Shown in pieces: positions 8,712 to 17,188 of a stretch of DNA of 60,742 nucleotides. The notes beneath the pieces are model-generated. The model worked only from the letters and a program-made list of their open reading frames with translations, was not told the DNA's origin and ran no database searches. Positions within the stretch are counted from its first letter, which is position 1. Every line of letters begins with the position of its first letter. Origin of the DNA: Sphingopyxis sp. H115 (GTDB lineage Bacteria > Pseudomonadota > Alphaproteobacteria > Sphingomonadales > Sphingomonadaceae); assembly GCF_001468465.1 (NCBI RefSeq), contig NZ_LNSA01000027.1, forward strand, positions 1-60,742, given 5' to 3'. A program made the position numbers and the translations under genes.

Positions 8712-9122
8712 TCAGGCGACGTAGGCCCCTCTACCACTCGCCACCAAGGTTCCGTCTGCGGCTAGGATCCGGGTAGCCGCGACGCTTATCTGCCGCCCTA
8801 ATTTCACCGGGCTGCCGATCGCGCGAAGCGGCCCCAGCTTGGCCGGTCGGTGAAAATCCACATGGAGGTCCGCCGTCGCCCGCGCAGCACCCCCCATCGC
8901 GATGATCGTATAGAGGCCGGTCAGATCGATCAAAGCCGATACGATGCCACCATGCGCCGCGCCGACCGTCGGATTTGAGATGATTTCGTCTCGCCAAGGC
9001 ATGGAGATCACCAACTCGTTGGCGCCGACCTCAGCGATGCTGAGCCCGAGCCAGCGGTGAAAAGGGGCCAGCGCCAATAGGTCACGTAATTCCTCAAGCC
9101 CCGGGACGGCGGGGGCATTCAT
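8712..9122 (-). CDS. PaaI-type hotdog-fold acyl-CoA thioesterase
   Basis: A 136-residue single-domain hotdog protein. The family signature GAAHGGIVSALIDLTG contains the HGG turn and the catalytic acidic residue of PaaI/hGAT thioesterases, and the DLHVDFHRPAKLGPL strand is typical. It would release acids from acyl- or aryl-CoA in the cytoplasm. Its start overlaps the stop of the upstream alpha/beta hydrolase by ATGA, so the two are translationally coupled. The pair diverges from a MarR regulator. The substrate is unknown, but thioesterase plus hydrolase under MarR control is common for aromatic-acid or fatty-acid degradation. Confidence 0.85.
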   Translation of the reverse strand: MNAPAVPGLEELRDLLALAPFHRWLGLSIAEVGANELVISMPWRDEIISNPTVGAAHGGIVSALIDLTGLYTIIAMGGAARATADLHVDFHRPAKLGPLRAIGSPVKLGRQISVAATRILAADGTLVASGRGAYVA

Positions 9123-9997
9123 GATTTCATTTCCGCTTCATGGATGCCGAGCAAAAACTCTAGGATCGATTGCCCGAAAGCGTCGTTCTCGTCCCCCACC
9201 ACCATATGAGTCGCATTCGCAATGTCGCTATACGCCATATGAGGGACAAGGCCCTGGAAATGCTTGACGGCTTCCAGCGAGACGAGATCGCTTGACCCGC
9301 CGCGGATCAGATGCACCGGCAAGGTCAAGCAGGCAGCGGCCGCGCTGAGCTCGGTGCGGCCATGGTCGCTGGAAACGCCGCCGCCCTGCTGCGTCACTCT
9401 TTCGATGAAGGCGGGGTCCCAGTGCCAATAGAAGCGTTCATCGTCCTTGCGGCGCAGATAGTGTGCTAGCCCGGCCGAAGCCTTCCGGCTGGGGCGATGG
9501 GGCAGATAGTCGGCAATGACCTGTGCGGCCTCTTCCACCGACGCAAAACCATCGCGCGCATGCGCCGCCATGAAACCGACCACGCGGGCGACGCCGCTCG
9601 GTTCCATCTGAGGTGTGACGTCGACCAGCGTCAGCGATCCGAAACTTCCCGGTGCGCATTTTCCCTCGGCGATGATCCCGGCCAGGCCACCAAGAGACGC
9701 GCCAATCAGCGCCGGTTTGCTCGCCGTCGCCGCAGCGATCTCGACGAGATCGGCCGCAAAATCGGAGATATCATAGGCTCCGTCGCTGGCCCATGCACTC
9801 TCGCCGTGCCCGCGCATATCGACTGCGATGGTCCGGAAACCATGGCTCGCGAGCCGGTGGGCTACCGCCCTCCATGCCCTTCGGGTCTGTCCGCCGCCGT
9901 GCGCGAGGATTACCGGTAATCCGAGTTCCGGGCCATCAACCGACGCTGCGATTTCATGGCCCGCTTTCCCGGCAAGCGTGATCGACTGATCAATCAT
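9119..9997 (-). CDS. Alpha/beta hydrolase
   Basis: A 292-residue cytoplasmic alpha/beta hydrolase. The oxyanion region is LAHGGGQTRRAW, the nucleophile elbow GASLGG, and the C-terminal ATHMVVGDEND carries the likely catalytic His. The fold and length fit ester, lactone or C-C bond hydrolases. It is the first gene of a two-gene unit with the overlapping thioesterase. Its start is 47 bp from the divergent MarR gene and the promoter region is AT-rich, so control by that MarR protein is likely. The substrate cannot be named. Confidence 0.85.
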   Translation of the reverse strand: MIDQSITLAGKAGHEIAASVDGPELGLPVILAHGGGQTRRAWRAVAHRLASHGFRTIAVDMRGHGESAWASDGAYDISDFAADLVEIAAATASKPALIGASLGGLAGIIAEGKCAPGSFGSLTLVDVTPQMEPSGVARVVGFMAAHARDGFASVEEAAQVIADYLPHRPSRKASAGLAHYLRRKDDERFYWHWDPAFIERVTQQGGGVSSDHGRTELSAAAACLTLPVHLIRGGSSDLVSLEAVKHFQGLVPHMAYSDIANATHMVVGDENDAFGQSILEFLLGIHEAEMKS

Positions 9998-10044
9998 TCC
10001 ACGATCATACTATATCATATCTTACAGTAAAGGGTTTTCAGAAT
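9998..10044. promoter_or_regulatory. Divergent promoter, AT-rich, with two ATCATA direct repeats
   Basis: This 47-bp region separates the hydrolase/thioesterase unit from the MarR gene. It is clearly AT-rich against its surroundings. ATCATA occurs at 10004-10009 and 10014-10019, exactly one helical turn apart. It is a plausible MarR binding region controlling both directions, but no clear palindrome was found. Confidence 0.4.
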
Positions 10045-10566
10045 ATGATGTTGGCTCTACAGTCCATGACGATGGTTGAACCTCGCAATACAAGCGGCAT
10101 CTCTCCCGCGAAAAGTCTTCTGACGGCCTCAGACGAGTTTGTCTTTCTCATCGAGGAAGTGCCCCGCAAACTGCGTCGGAAGTTTGATGCCTCAACGGCG
10201 CGCTTCGGATTGACGCGAACCCAGTGGCGCGCGCTCGTCTATATCTATCGGACCCCGGGCATGACCCAAACCGACCTCTCCAAATGCCTCGAACTGGAGC
10301 GTGCCAGCGTTGGCCATGTTGTCGACCAGCTGGAAAGAATGGTACTCGCGGAACGGCGCGCTGCCAAGGGCGACCGGCGCGTCTGGGAACTTCATCTTTT
10401 GCCCCGAGCGATCGAAATCCTGCCTCAGCTGCGCGCCGAAGCCGACATGATCTACGCGCGACTGCTCCATATGATTTCCCCAACTGAGATACGCGCGATG
10501 CGCTCATTGCTGACGAAAATGTCCGGCAATCTCGAAAGCGGATCGGAAGACATGCCTCCTCGATAG
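10045..10566 (+). CDS. MarR-family transcriptional regulator
   Basis: A 173-residue protein with a MarR winged-helix core. LTRTQWRALVYIYRTPGMTQ is the first helix region, then TDLSKCLELERASVGHVVDQLE is the recognition segment and VLAERRAAKGDRRVWELHL the wing. MarR proteins are dimeric repressors released by small phenolic or acyl-CoA ligands. It is transcribed divergently from the hydrolase/thioesterase pair, the usual arrangement for a local repressor. The start codon is uncertain: ATGs at 10045, 10048, 10066 and 10072 are in frame, and AAAGGG at about 10028-10033 supports one of the first two. Confidence 0.85.
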   Translation: MMLALQSMTMVEPRNTSGISPAKSLLTASDEFVFLIEEVPRKLRRKFDASTARFGLTRTQWRALVYIYRTPGMTQTDLSKCLELERASVGHVVDQLERMVLAERRAAKGDRRVWELHLLPRAIEILPQLRAEADMIYARLLHMISPTEIRAMRSLLTKMSGNLESGSEDMPPR

Positions 10567-10989
10567 GAGCCGTGGAAGATTTGAAATGGCCGACGCCATT
10601 CATCGTCAGCAAGCCGATATCCCCAACTGGCACCGCTCGCGTCTGAGGCGGCGCGCCGCGGCCGTTCTGCCCCCGCTGCATCAGGTTGCCAGCACTGACG
10701 GCTAACTAATTGCGAATATCGCGGCACGGAGCCCTACCTGCCTCCCGCCGTGTTGCAGAATAGTCCGATCGAGCCGGCAATCGTTCGGCGGTGAGCGCCC
10801 TCCCGCGAGGCGGGCCGCTCTTGGCTTCGCGTGCCAGCGCCAATTGACCGACGAGCTATTTCGTGCAACGAGTTGTCTACCAAGAAACGAACCTCTGCGT
10901 GGAGACCGACATGGCTCAACCCGAGCGCTTCATGTGAGGGCGGATTGCCGGTGCTGTCCGCCGTCAGCACCAATGGCACAGATTTGAGG
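10567..10989. other. Non-coding gap, nothing recognised
   Basis: About 420 bp lie between the MarR stop and the IS3 remnant. Short open frames on the minus strand here resemble no family I know and have no ribosome sites. The region is probably decayed intergenic or transposon-flanking DNA. Confidence 0.5.
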
Positions 10990-11056
10990 TTGTGATTTAA
11001 GGAGGATTTGGGCTTCGTCGTAGTGACTAAGGAACGAGGATGAAGCCCAATCCTCC

Positions 11057-11425
11057 TTGAAAAAATCGGCGCCGAAGGCCCCTGCTGAGCGGCTGGTGAA
11101 GGACATACGGCGTGCGACGCGCCGGCACTTCTCTGCAGAGGACAAAATCAGGATCGTGCTGGAAGGCCTGCGCGGCGAGGACAGCATCGCCGAGCTGTGC
11201 TGCAAGGATGTCATCGCCCAGAGCTTGTATTACACGTGGTCGAAGGAGTTCATGGAGGCGGGCAAGCGGCGCTTGGCGGGCGACACCGCCCGTGCCGCGA
11301 CCACCGGCGAGGTGCACGACCTGCGCCGCGAAGCCCGTGCCCTTAAGGAATGCGTGGCCAATCTGACGCTGGAAAACCGGTTGCTCAAAAAAAGCATGAT
11401 CGCGGATAGGGCCGACGACGAATGA
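11057..11425 (+). CDS. IS3-family transposase OrfA
   Basis: A protein of about 122 residues. FSAEDKIRIVLEGLRGEDSIAELC is the helix-turn-helix typical of IS3 OrfA, followed by a leucine-zipper-like coiled coil ending LTLENRLLKKSMIADRADDE. No ATG lies in the expected place. The frame opens at 11027 and the first usable start is TTG at 11057, inside the right arm of the left-end hairpin, so translation may be poor. In intact relatives OrfA and OrfB are joined by a -1 frameshift near the end of orfA. Here orfB is truncated, so no functional transposase is expected. Confidence 0.85.
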   Translation: MKKSAPKAPAERLVKDIRRATRRHFSAEDKIRIVLEGLRGEDSIAELCCKDVIAQSLYYTWSKEFMEAGKRRLAGDTARAATTGEVHDLRREARALKECVANLTLENRLLKKSMIADRADDE

Positions 11426-11430
11426 GGTAA

Positions 11431-12040
11431 CCCGCATCCGAGAAGCTGGAGATCATTCGGATCGTCGAGCAGTCGCACCTGCCGGCCAAGCGCACGCTGG
11501 AGCAGTTGGGCATCCCGCGCCGGACCTTCTATCGCTGGTACGGCCGCTACCTCGAGCGCGGGCCGGAGGCGCTGGAGGATCGGCCATCGGCCCCGAGGCG
11601 GGTGTGGAACCGCATCTGCGATGATATCCAGCAGCAGATCATCGACATGGCGTTGGATACAACCGACCTGTCACCCCGCGAGCTCGCGGTGCGCTTCACC
11701 GACGAGAAGCGCTACTTCGTGTCGGAAGCCACGGTTTACCGTATGTTGAAAGCCCATGACCTGATCGCCAGTCCGGCCTTCATCGTGATCAAGGCCGCCG
11801 ACGGGTTCCACACCAAGACGACGCGGTCGAACGAGATGTGGCAGACCGACTTCACCTACTTCAAGATCATCGGCTGGGGCTTGGTGTACCTGTCGACCGT
11901 GCTCGACGACTTCTCCCGTTATGTCATCCTTTGGAAGCTGTGTACCACCATGCGGGCCGGGGATGTCACCGACACGCTGGAGCTGTCCCTCGAAGCTTCC
12001 GGATGCGCGTCGGCCAGGATGATCCACAAGCCGAAGCTGC
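11431..12040 (+). pseudogene. IS3-family transposase OrfB, 3'-truncated
   Basis: The open frame from 11431 reads SEKLEIIRIVEQSHLPAKRT and continues through the helix-turn-helix (LGIPRRTFYRWY) into the integrase core. The first catalytic Asp is in WQTDFTYFK and the second in STVLDDFSRYVI. After ASGCASARMIHKPKL the sequence leaves the family: the expected SDNG-type continuation, the third catalytic residue (Glu) and the HHPQTQGKIERWHQ region are absent. Another 35 or so codons of unrelated sequence follow before a stop at 12144. Roughly 40 percent of the protein is missing. Confidence 0.85.
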
Positions 12041-12140
12041 CAATGGGCCCGGCCAGCATATTGCCCGCGCCCCTTAATTCGTCAGGGAAATGGGCGGCGA
12101 GGAATTGCCGCATTTCGGTGCGAAATGCGTCTTCGCTCGT
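12040..12140 (-). pseudogene. Acyl-CoA dehydrogenase N-terminal fragment
   Basis: On the minus strand, 12140 to 12040 reads TSEDAFRTEMRQFLAAHFPD followed by ELRGAGNMLAGPIG. This resembles the first helix region of acyl-CoA dehydrogenases (FRxExRxFLAxHxPxxLR). It is preceded by a stop at 12141-12143 and runs directly into the truncated IS3 orfB. It is therefore a scrap of a once larger gene, left when the IS3 element and this DNA recombined. It is too short to say which acyl-CoA dehydrogenase it came from. Nothing else is recognisable up to the ferredoxin gene at 12237. Confidence 0.5.
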
Positions 12141-12236
12141 CTAGACATCAGGTTCTAGCTGAGTTGGCACTGAAACCTCCGTTCAAAACTGAATTTGCGA
12201 CGCCGCACGCGCACGACAGGGCTGCGCTCTGTCTGG

Positions 12237-12563
12237 TCAGTATTGCTGCTCGGGAACGTGCAAAATCAAACCTTCCACTCCTTCCACCATGGGTATCTGG
12301 CAGGCGAGGCGACTGTATTCGTTGGCACCTTCGGCAAATTGCAGAAGCTCTGCCTCCGCTGCCCCTTCGACCAGGCGACCAACCCTGTCGATCCAGGCCG
12401 GATCGACATGGACATGGCAGGTCGCACAGGCGCAGACACCGCCGCAATCGCCGTCGATGCCCGGTACATCATTGAAGAGCGCCGCCTCGCGTGCGGTTTC
12501 GCCCTCGGCAATTTCGACTTCCCGCCGCGTTCCATCGCTGGATACGAACGTCACTTTGACCAT
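12237..12563 (-). CDS. 2Fe-2S ferredoxin (adrenodoxin/terpredoxin type), P450 electron donor
   Basis: A 108-residue ferredoxin. The cluster ligands form C-x5-C-x2-C in GDCGGVCACATCHVHV, with the fourth Cys in SRLACQIPM. This is the vertebrate-type (adrenodoxin, putidaredoxin, terpredoxin) pattern used to reduce class I bacterial P450s. It lies 29 bp downstream of the CYP153-type gene on the same strand. The second of two adjacent ATGs (12563) is preferred because GGAG lies six bases before it. No ferredoxin reductase is present in the window, so one must be borrowed from elsewhere. Confidence 0.92.
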   Translation of the reverse strand: MVKVTFVSSDGTRREVEIAEGETAREAALFNDVPGIDGDCGGVCACATCHVHVDPAWIDRVGRLVEGAAEAELLQFAEGANEYSRLACQIPMVEGVEGLILHVPEQQY

Positions 12564-12592
12564 CATACACTCCGTATTTCTGCTTCAGCAAA

Positions 12593-13855
12593 TCAGCGCG
12601 CGTGCAGCCGCACCGGCAGATTGGTGATCCCGCGCACAAGGTTTGAGAAAAGGCGCTCGGGCTCGCCGGTCACTTCGACCTTGGCGAACCGCTTGTGAAT
12701 TTCTTCCCAGATGATCCGCAACTGCAGTTCTGCCAGCCTGTTACCCATGCATCGATGGATGCCATAACCGAATGACAGGTGATGGCGCGGATTCTTGCGG
12801 TCGATGATGAACCGGTCAGCCCGGTCGATGACCGTTTCGTCGCGGTTGCCCGACAGGTACCACATCACGACCTTGTCGCCCTTCTTGATCTGCTTGCCGC
12901 CAATCTCCCAGTCCTGCAGCGCAGTGCGGCGCATGTGAGTCAGCGGCGTCTGCCAGCGGATGATTTCCGGCACCATGCTGGCGATCAACGAAGGGTCGTC
13001 ATTCAGTTTGCGATATTCATCGGGGTTCTGATTGAGCGCCAGCACACCGCCGCTTATCGAATTGCGCGTGGTGTCGTTGCCGCCCACGATCAGCAGCAGC
13101 AGGTTACCCAGAAATTCGAGGAAGGGCATATCCCGTGTCGCCGGGGAATGCGCCATTATGGAAATCAGATCGTTCTTCGGTTCTTCGTTGATGCGCTGCT
13201 CCCACAGTCCTTTGAAATACATCGCGCACTCGATGAGTTCTTCACGCCTCGCTTCGTACGATTCGACGATGCCGGTTTCAGGGGCGGCCGTTGTGACGTC
13301 GGACCAGCGCGTGAGCTTGCGGCGTTCCTCCCACGGGAAATCGAATAGGGTAGCAAGGGTCATCGTGGTCAATTCAACTGAGACCTTGTCAACCCAATCA
13401 AATTCCTCGCCTATCGGCAGATCATCGAGAATCTGACACGCTCGTTCGCGGATTGTCGGTTCGAGCAACAGCAAGTTGGACGGCGCTACAGCGGGGGTGA
13501 CGGCCTTGCGTTGCTGGTCGTGCTTTGGAGGATCCATAGCGATGAACATTTCAAGTTCGAGCGCGCCTTCCACCGAATGCATGTCCTGAATGGCGATACC
13601 GCCGAGCTTTGCCTCCGACGAAAAGACTTTGTGGTTGGTGTCGACAGCCATGATATCGTCGAACTTGGTGATCGACCAGTAAGGCCCAACATAGCTTTCG
13701 CGGCAATAGTGGACCGGCTCCTCTTTGCGCAGCCGGTCGAAATACAGGCCGATCGTGTCCTGCTGAAAAAGACTCGGCCGTGCGACATCAATTTCGTCGA
13801 TCGGAATGGCTGCAACTTTTCCGGCAGTATCCAGCTCCATCGTGTCGATGCTCAT
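12593..13855 (-). CDS. Cytochrome P450, CYP153-type (terminal hydroxylase family)
   Basis: A 420-residue soluble P450. Hallmarks are the I-helix GGNDTTRNS, the K-helix ExxR in PEIIRWQTPLTHMRRTA, and the heme signature FGYGIHRCMG with Cys near residue 369. The stretches SGNRDETVIDRADRFIIDR and GNRLAELQLRIIWEEI are very like CYP153 enzymes, which hydroxylate the terminal carbon of alkanes and alkyl side chains; that match is from memory. The start at 13855 has GGAGGA six bases upstream; a longer frame exists to 13978 but covers the promoter. It is co-transcribed with the ferredoxin and divergent from the GntR-led operon. The family place is firm; the substrate may differ from plain alkanes given the Baeyer-Villiger and retro-aldol genes opposite. 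Confidence 0.9.
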   Translation of the reverse strand: MSIDTMELDTAGKVAAIPIDEIDVARPSLFQQDTIGLYFDRLRKEEPVHYCRESYVGPYWSITKFDDIMAVDTNHKVFSSEAKLGGIAIQDMHSVEGALELEMFIAMDPPKHDQQRKAVTPAVAPSNLLLLEPTIRERACQILDDLPIGEEFDWVDKVSVELTTMTLATLFDFPWEERRKLTRWSDVTTAAPETGIVESYEARREELIECAMYFKGLWEQRINEEPKNDLISIMAHSPATRDMPFLEFLGNLLLLIVGGNDTTRNSISGGVLALNQNPDEYRKLNDDPSLIASMVPEIIRWQTPLTHMRRTALQDWEIGGKQIKKGDKVVMWYLSGNRDETVIDRADRFIIDRKNPRHHLSFGYGIHRCMGNRLAELQLRIIWEEIHKRFAKVEVTGEPERLFSNLVRGITNLPVRLHAR

Positions 13856-13926
13856 GTCTCGTCCTCCATCCCAGGCAAGCAGACTCACCTTGCTATCAAA
13901 CAGGTAGATGTTTCGCAGGGTGTGGT

Positions 13927-14026
13927 CAATAAAGCTTATAAGGATTGTTGCGACATTTGACCGCACTGCAAACTTCATAGACTGATGCTGGACATGCCAT
14001 CCGATAAACTCTTATAAGGTTTTATC
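13927..14026. promoter_or_regulatory. Divergent promoter with two long palindromes sharing core CTTATAAG
   Basis: Site 1 (14003-14026) is a 24-bp near-perfect palindrome: arms GATAAA/TTTATC around a central CTTATAAG, with only two mismatched pairs. Site 2 (13927-13950) has the same CTTATAAG core with weaker arms CAATAA/TTGTTG. The centres are 76 bp apart. Site 1 ends three bases before the ribosome site of the GntR/FCD gene and site 2 lies 72 bp upstream of the P450 start. This layout fits GntR dimers repressing both directions. Confidence 0.7.
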
Positions 14027-14042
14027 AGAGGAGCGATTCCCA

Positions 14043-14786
14043 GTGATGCAACCGAAGGTCGATGATTCGAGGAAGGCCAAGCGTGCGCTCACGCTTGCGC
14101 AGGACATCGTACGCGATATCGAAGCCGGGGCGCATGTTGCGGGCGACAGGTTGGCGCGCGAGGACGAAATGCTTGCGCGATACGATGTCGCCCGAGCGAC
14201 CTTGCGCGAAGCGCTTCGCTTCCTTGAACTCCAAGGCGTTATCCATCTTCAACTAGGTCGCGGTGGCGGGCCGGTGGTCGCTCGCCCGCAGACTGGCGAT
14301 TTCGCAAACAGCCTCTCGCTGATCCTGCATTTCATGGAGGCGGACTTGAGGGGCTTGCTCGAATTGCGCGAAGCGATTGCGGCGGATGTTGCAGCCTATG
14401 CCGCCCAGCGCGCGACCACGGGTGATCTGAGCGCACTTGCCGATTGCCTCAAAGAGCTGGAGCGAAACGAAGCGAGCAGCCAGTTCGAGGAACTGAATCG
14501 CCGTTTTCACGATATGCTCGGCTGGGCCAGCGGCAATCCGCTTTTCGGCCTTCTGACTTCCGCGTTGCATATGCTTACCCGCGAATTCTCGCTCTCGCTG
14601 GGGTATTCGGCGCAAGAGCGTGCGGTCCAGTTGCGTTTCTTGCGCCGCGTCCTTGAAGCTGTGCGCAAGGGCGATGCCGAAGGAGCGCGGCAGGCTATGG
14701 CGCGTCTCGTGGCGGGCTCCGCCTCCTATCTCGCACAGAGAAGCCCTGAGCTTGTGTCCCAGAAGGTCAGGTGGGGACAGACGTAA
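14043..14786 (+). CDS. GntR-family regulator (FCD/FadR type) of the P450/BVMO module
   Basis: A 247-residue regulator with a GntR winged helix at about residues 13-75 (MLARYDVARATLREALRFLELQGVIHL) and an FCD-type all-helical ligand domain (ELREAIAADVAAYAAQRAT, then ELNRRFHDMLGWASGNPLF). The start is GTG 14043 with AGGAG nine bases upstream; the ATG three bases later is possible. The gene heads a tightly packed operon running to 24263 and is divergent from the P450/ferredoxin pair. The palindromes directly upstream are probably its own operators. The ligand is likely an acid or acyl-CoA intermediate, by analogy with FadR-like regulators. Confidence 0.88.
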   Translation: MMQPKVDDSRKAKRALTLAQDIVRDIEAGAHVAGDRLAREDEMLARYDVARATLREALRFLELQGVIHLQLGRGGGPVVARPQTGDFANSLSLILHFMEADLRGLLELREAIAADVAAYAAQRATTGDLSALADCLKELERNEASSQFEELNRRFHDMLGWASGNPLFGLLTSALHMLTREFSLSLGYSAQERAVQLRFLRRVLEAVRKGDAEGARQAMARLVAGSASYLAQRSPELVSQKVRWGQT

Positions 14787-14830
14787 AAAACGGGCGCCGG
14801 TGGGTGGCGCTGGATGGAGAGGGTATTACG

Positions 14831-15973
14831 ATGGCACTCAAGAGCCGCATATGCGAAATTCTCGGGATCGAATACCCGATCCTTCTGGCCGGAATGGGCG
14901 GGGCGAGTGTCCCCGCGCTCGCGGCCGCAGTATCGAATGCCGGGGGACTTGGCGTTCTTGGCGCTGCGGCCTGCTCGCCAGACCAGTTGCGCAGCTGGAT
15001 CCGCCAGACCCGCGAACTGACCGATAAGCCATTTGGGGTCGACACCCTTCTGCCTGCCTCCGTCAGGCGCGGTTCGGCACCGCAGAGCGGCGCCTCGCTC
15101 GAAAACCCGATGGCACTGCTTGGCGAATATCAGCAGTTCACCCGCGATTTCATGGAACGCGAGGATCTGCCCGAAGTGGATGCCGCAATGGCCATGCGCG
15201 CGGCTGGCGCGCCGGAAATGGGCAAGGGCGGTCCGCAGCTGTTCACGCGGGAGTTTTTCGAGGCGCAGATGGAAGTGGTAATCGAGGAAAAGGTGCCAGT
15301 CTATGCCGCCGGCCTCGGCAATCCCGGACCGTGGATGGACCGCCTTCATTCCAATGGCACCAGGGTCATGGCGGTGATCGGCAAGGTCAAGCACGCCCAG
15401 CAGGTGGTCGATTCCGGCATCGACATGATTGTGGCGCAGGGCCACGATGGCGGCGGGCACAACTCCCCGATCGGAACCTTCTCGCTGATTCCGCAGGTAG
15501 TCGACGCGGTGGGCGGTCGGGTTCCCGTGATCGGAGCAGGTGGAATCTCCGATGGCCGCGGAGTCGCCGCAGCGATGATGCTGGGCGCTCTGGGCGCGTG
15601 GGTCGGAACGGCGTTCCTGGCAACCGAAGAGGCAGGGATTGAACGGTTCCAAAAGGAAGCAATAACCGACGGCGGCGATGCAGATACCGTCGTTAGCCGT
15701 TCGTTGACCGGCAAGCCTGCGCGCATGATCCGCAACAAATGGGCCGATGCTTGGGTTGCGGCGGGCAAGGAGCCGCTTCCGATGCCTTACCAGTCGATGA
15801 TTTCAGGGCCGGTCATGGCTTCGGGCATAAAGGCTCAGCGCAAGGATATCATGCCCGGCTTCGCGGGGCAGGGAATTGGATTGATCCATTCGATCCGTCC
15901 AGCGGCAGAGGTCATGCGCGATCTTGTCGAAGGGGCCGAAAGGGCGCTGGCCGATGCCAGATTCTATTCCTGA
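14831..15973 (+). CDS. Nitronate monooxygenase / 2-nitropropane dioxygenase-like FMN protein
   Basis: A 380-residue TIM-barrel flavoprotein. The N-terminus reads ILGIEYPILLAGMGGASVP, and the FMN-binding elements are VDSGIDMIVAQGHDGGGH and VIGAGGISDGRG followed by GALGAWVGTAFL. Family members oxidise nitronates, but many close paralogues in fatty-acid and isoprenoid operons have unknown or reductase roles. In this operon a role on an acyl-CoA or enone intermediate seems more likely than nitronate detoxification. The ATG at 14831 follows GGAGAGG. It lies 44 bp after the GntR gene. Confidence 0.8.
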   Translation: MALKSRICEILGIEYPILLAGMGGASVPALAAAVSNAGGLGVLGAAACSPDQLRSWIRQTRELTDKPFGVDTLLPASVRRGSAPQSGASLENPMALLGEYQQFTRDFMEREDLPEVDAAMAMRAAGAPEMGKGGPQLFTREFFEAQMEVVIEEKVPVYAAGLGNPGPWMDRLHSNGTRVMAVIGKVKHAQQVVDSGIDMIVAQGHDGGGHNSPIGTFSLIPQVVDAVGGRVPVIGAGGISDGRGVAAAMMLGALGAWVGTAFLATEEAGIERFQKEAITDGGDADTVVSRSLTGKPARMIRNKWADAWVAAGKEPLPMPYQSMISGPVMASGIKAQRKDIMPGFAGQGIGLIHSIRPAAEVMRDLVEGAERALADARFYS

Positions 15974-15997
15974 ATTGCGGCAAGACGGGTACGCTGT

Positions 15998-17188
15998 ATG
16001 AACGCTTCGCAGACCTTATCCTTTGCCGACAAGGCCGCCATAACCGGTGTGGGCGAAACCGCATTCGTCAAGGGCACCGAACGGACCGCGGTGGACATGA
16101 TGCTGGAAGCCTCGCGCCGCGCAATCTCAGATGCCGGGCTGAAACCTTGCGACATCGACGGCATGGTGCCGCCGCCGATCTATACGACCTCGGAGGAAAT
16201 GGCCGCCAATCTCGGCATTGATGTGCTGCGCTATGCGGCCACCGTTCACATGGGCGGCGCCAGCCCGACGACGGCGCTGCAGAACGCGGCAATGGCGATC
16301 GCCAGCGGGCTTTGCGATCACGTGCTGGTGACGCTCGGTTGGAACGGCTATTCCGCCCTCAGGCCCAAGCCGGGTGCCCCGCCCACTCGGGCGATGAACA
16401 TGAACACGCTGACCAATACCATCCAGGGCTATTACATCCCCTATGGTGTGTTCCTGCCGGTGCAGATGTATGCTTGGCTGGCGACCCGTCACTCGAAGCT
16501 TTACGGCGTGGGCGCGGATGCGATGGCAGCGGTAGCGCTAGCCTGCCGGCGTCACGCGCAGTTGAATCCGCGCGCCTTTACCTATGGGCGCGAACTCGAC
16601 GCGGAAACCTATCATTCGGCGCGCTGGATATCCGAGCCCTTCCGCCTTTACGATTGCTGCCTTGAAACCGATGGCGCCTGCGCGGTAGTCATATCGCGAA
16701 TGGATCGGGCCAGGGATATGCCGCATGTGCCCGTCAGCATCGCCGGTGCCGCGGAAGGCCACCCCTATCCCGCCGACGACATCCCCTCGCGGCCCGATCC
16801 CTTCAAGATTGGCCTCAGCTATGCTGCCCCGCGCGCTTTCGACATGGCGGGCGTCAAGCGCGAGGACATGGATTTCCTGCAGATTTACGACTGCTTTACC
16901 TATGTCGTTCTGCTGCAACTGGAAGCGATGGGCTATTGCGAACCGGGTGCACAGTTCGAATTCGTCGCCAATGGCCAGATTGAGCTGGGTGGCCGCTATC
17001 CGATCAACACCCATGGCGGCTTGCTCAGTGAGGCGCATGTCTGGGGACTCAACCACGTGGTCGAGGCAGTGCGCCAGCTTCGTCACGACTGCGGCGAGCG
17101 CCAGGTGCTGGGAGCCCAAACTGGTCTTGTGACCGGCTGGGGTGACCTTGGCGATGGAAGCATTGCCATTCTCAGGAGGTTTGCATGA
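15998..17188 (+). CDS. Thiolase-fold lipid-transfer protein (Ltp2-like acyl-CoA retro-aldolase subunit)
   Basis: A 396-residue thiolase-superfamily protein. The position of the usual nucleophilic Cys reads [18 protein letters not shown], so it cannot do normal thiolysis. The segments [19 protein letters not shown] and [21 protein letters not shown] fit the Ltp/SCPx-like group. In actinobacterial and proteobacterial steroid pathways Ltp2 pairs with a DUF35 protein and catalyses retro-aldol cleavage of beta-hydroxy-acyl-CoA side chains. Here the stop overlaps the DUF35 start by ATGA, which strongly supports a complex. The predicted products are a ketone plus acetyl- or propionyl-CoA. The retro-aldol role is inferred from the pairing. 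Confidence 0.8.
   Translation: MNASQTLSFADKAAITGVGETAFVKGTERTAVDMMLEASRRAISDAGLKPCDIDGMVPPPIYTTSEEMAANLGIDVLRYAATVHMGGASPTTALQNAAMAIASGLCDHVLVTLGWNGYSALRPKPGAPPTRAMNMNTLTNTIQGYYIPYGVFLPVQMYAWLATRHSKLYGVGADAMAAVALACRRHAQLNPRAFTYGRELDAETYHSARWISEPFRLYDCCLETDGACAVVISRMDRARDMPHVPVSIAGAAEGHPYPADDIPSRPDPFKIGLSYAAPRAFDMAGVKREDMDFLQIYDCFTYVVLLQLEAMGYCEPGAQFEFVANGQIELGGRYPINTHGGLLSEAHVWGLNHVVEAVRQLRHDCGERQVLGAQTGLVTGWGDLGDGSIAILRRFA

Larger units (their letters stand above)
10990..12040 (+). mobile_element. Truncated IS3-family element (left end, orfA, 5' part of orfB)
   Basis: The element has an intact orfA and an orfB broken after about two-thirds. The left terminal region contains a strong inverted repeat: AAGGAGGAT-T-TGGGCTTC at about 11000-11017 and its complement at about 11042-11058. 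No right end is present: similarity stops near 12040, where a scrap of an acyl-CoA dehydrogenase gene on the opposite strand begins. The element is immobile by itself. It marks the left boundary of the P450/BVMO module. Confidence 0.8.

Noticed and set aside
12593..13855. Steroid C26 hydroxylase (CYP125/CYP142) as identity of the P450
   Set aside because: The I-helix, ExxR and heme regions match CYP153 much better than the mycobacterial steroid enzymes as I remember them. A steroid role is therefore not assumed.
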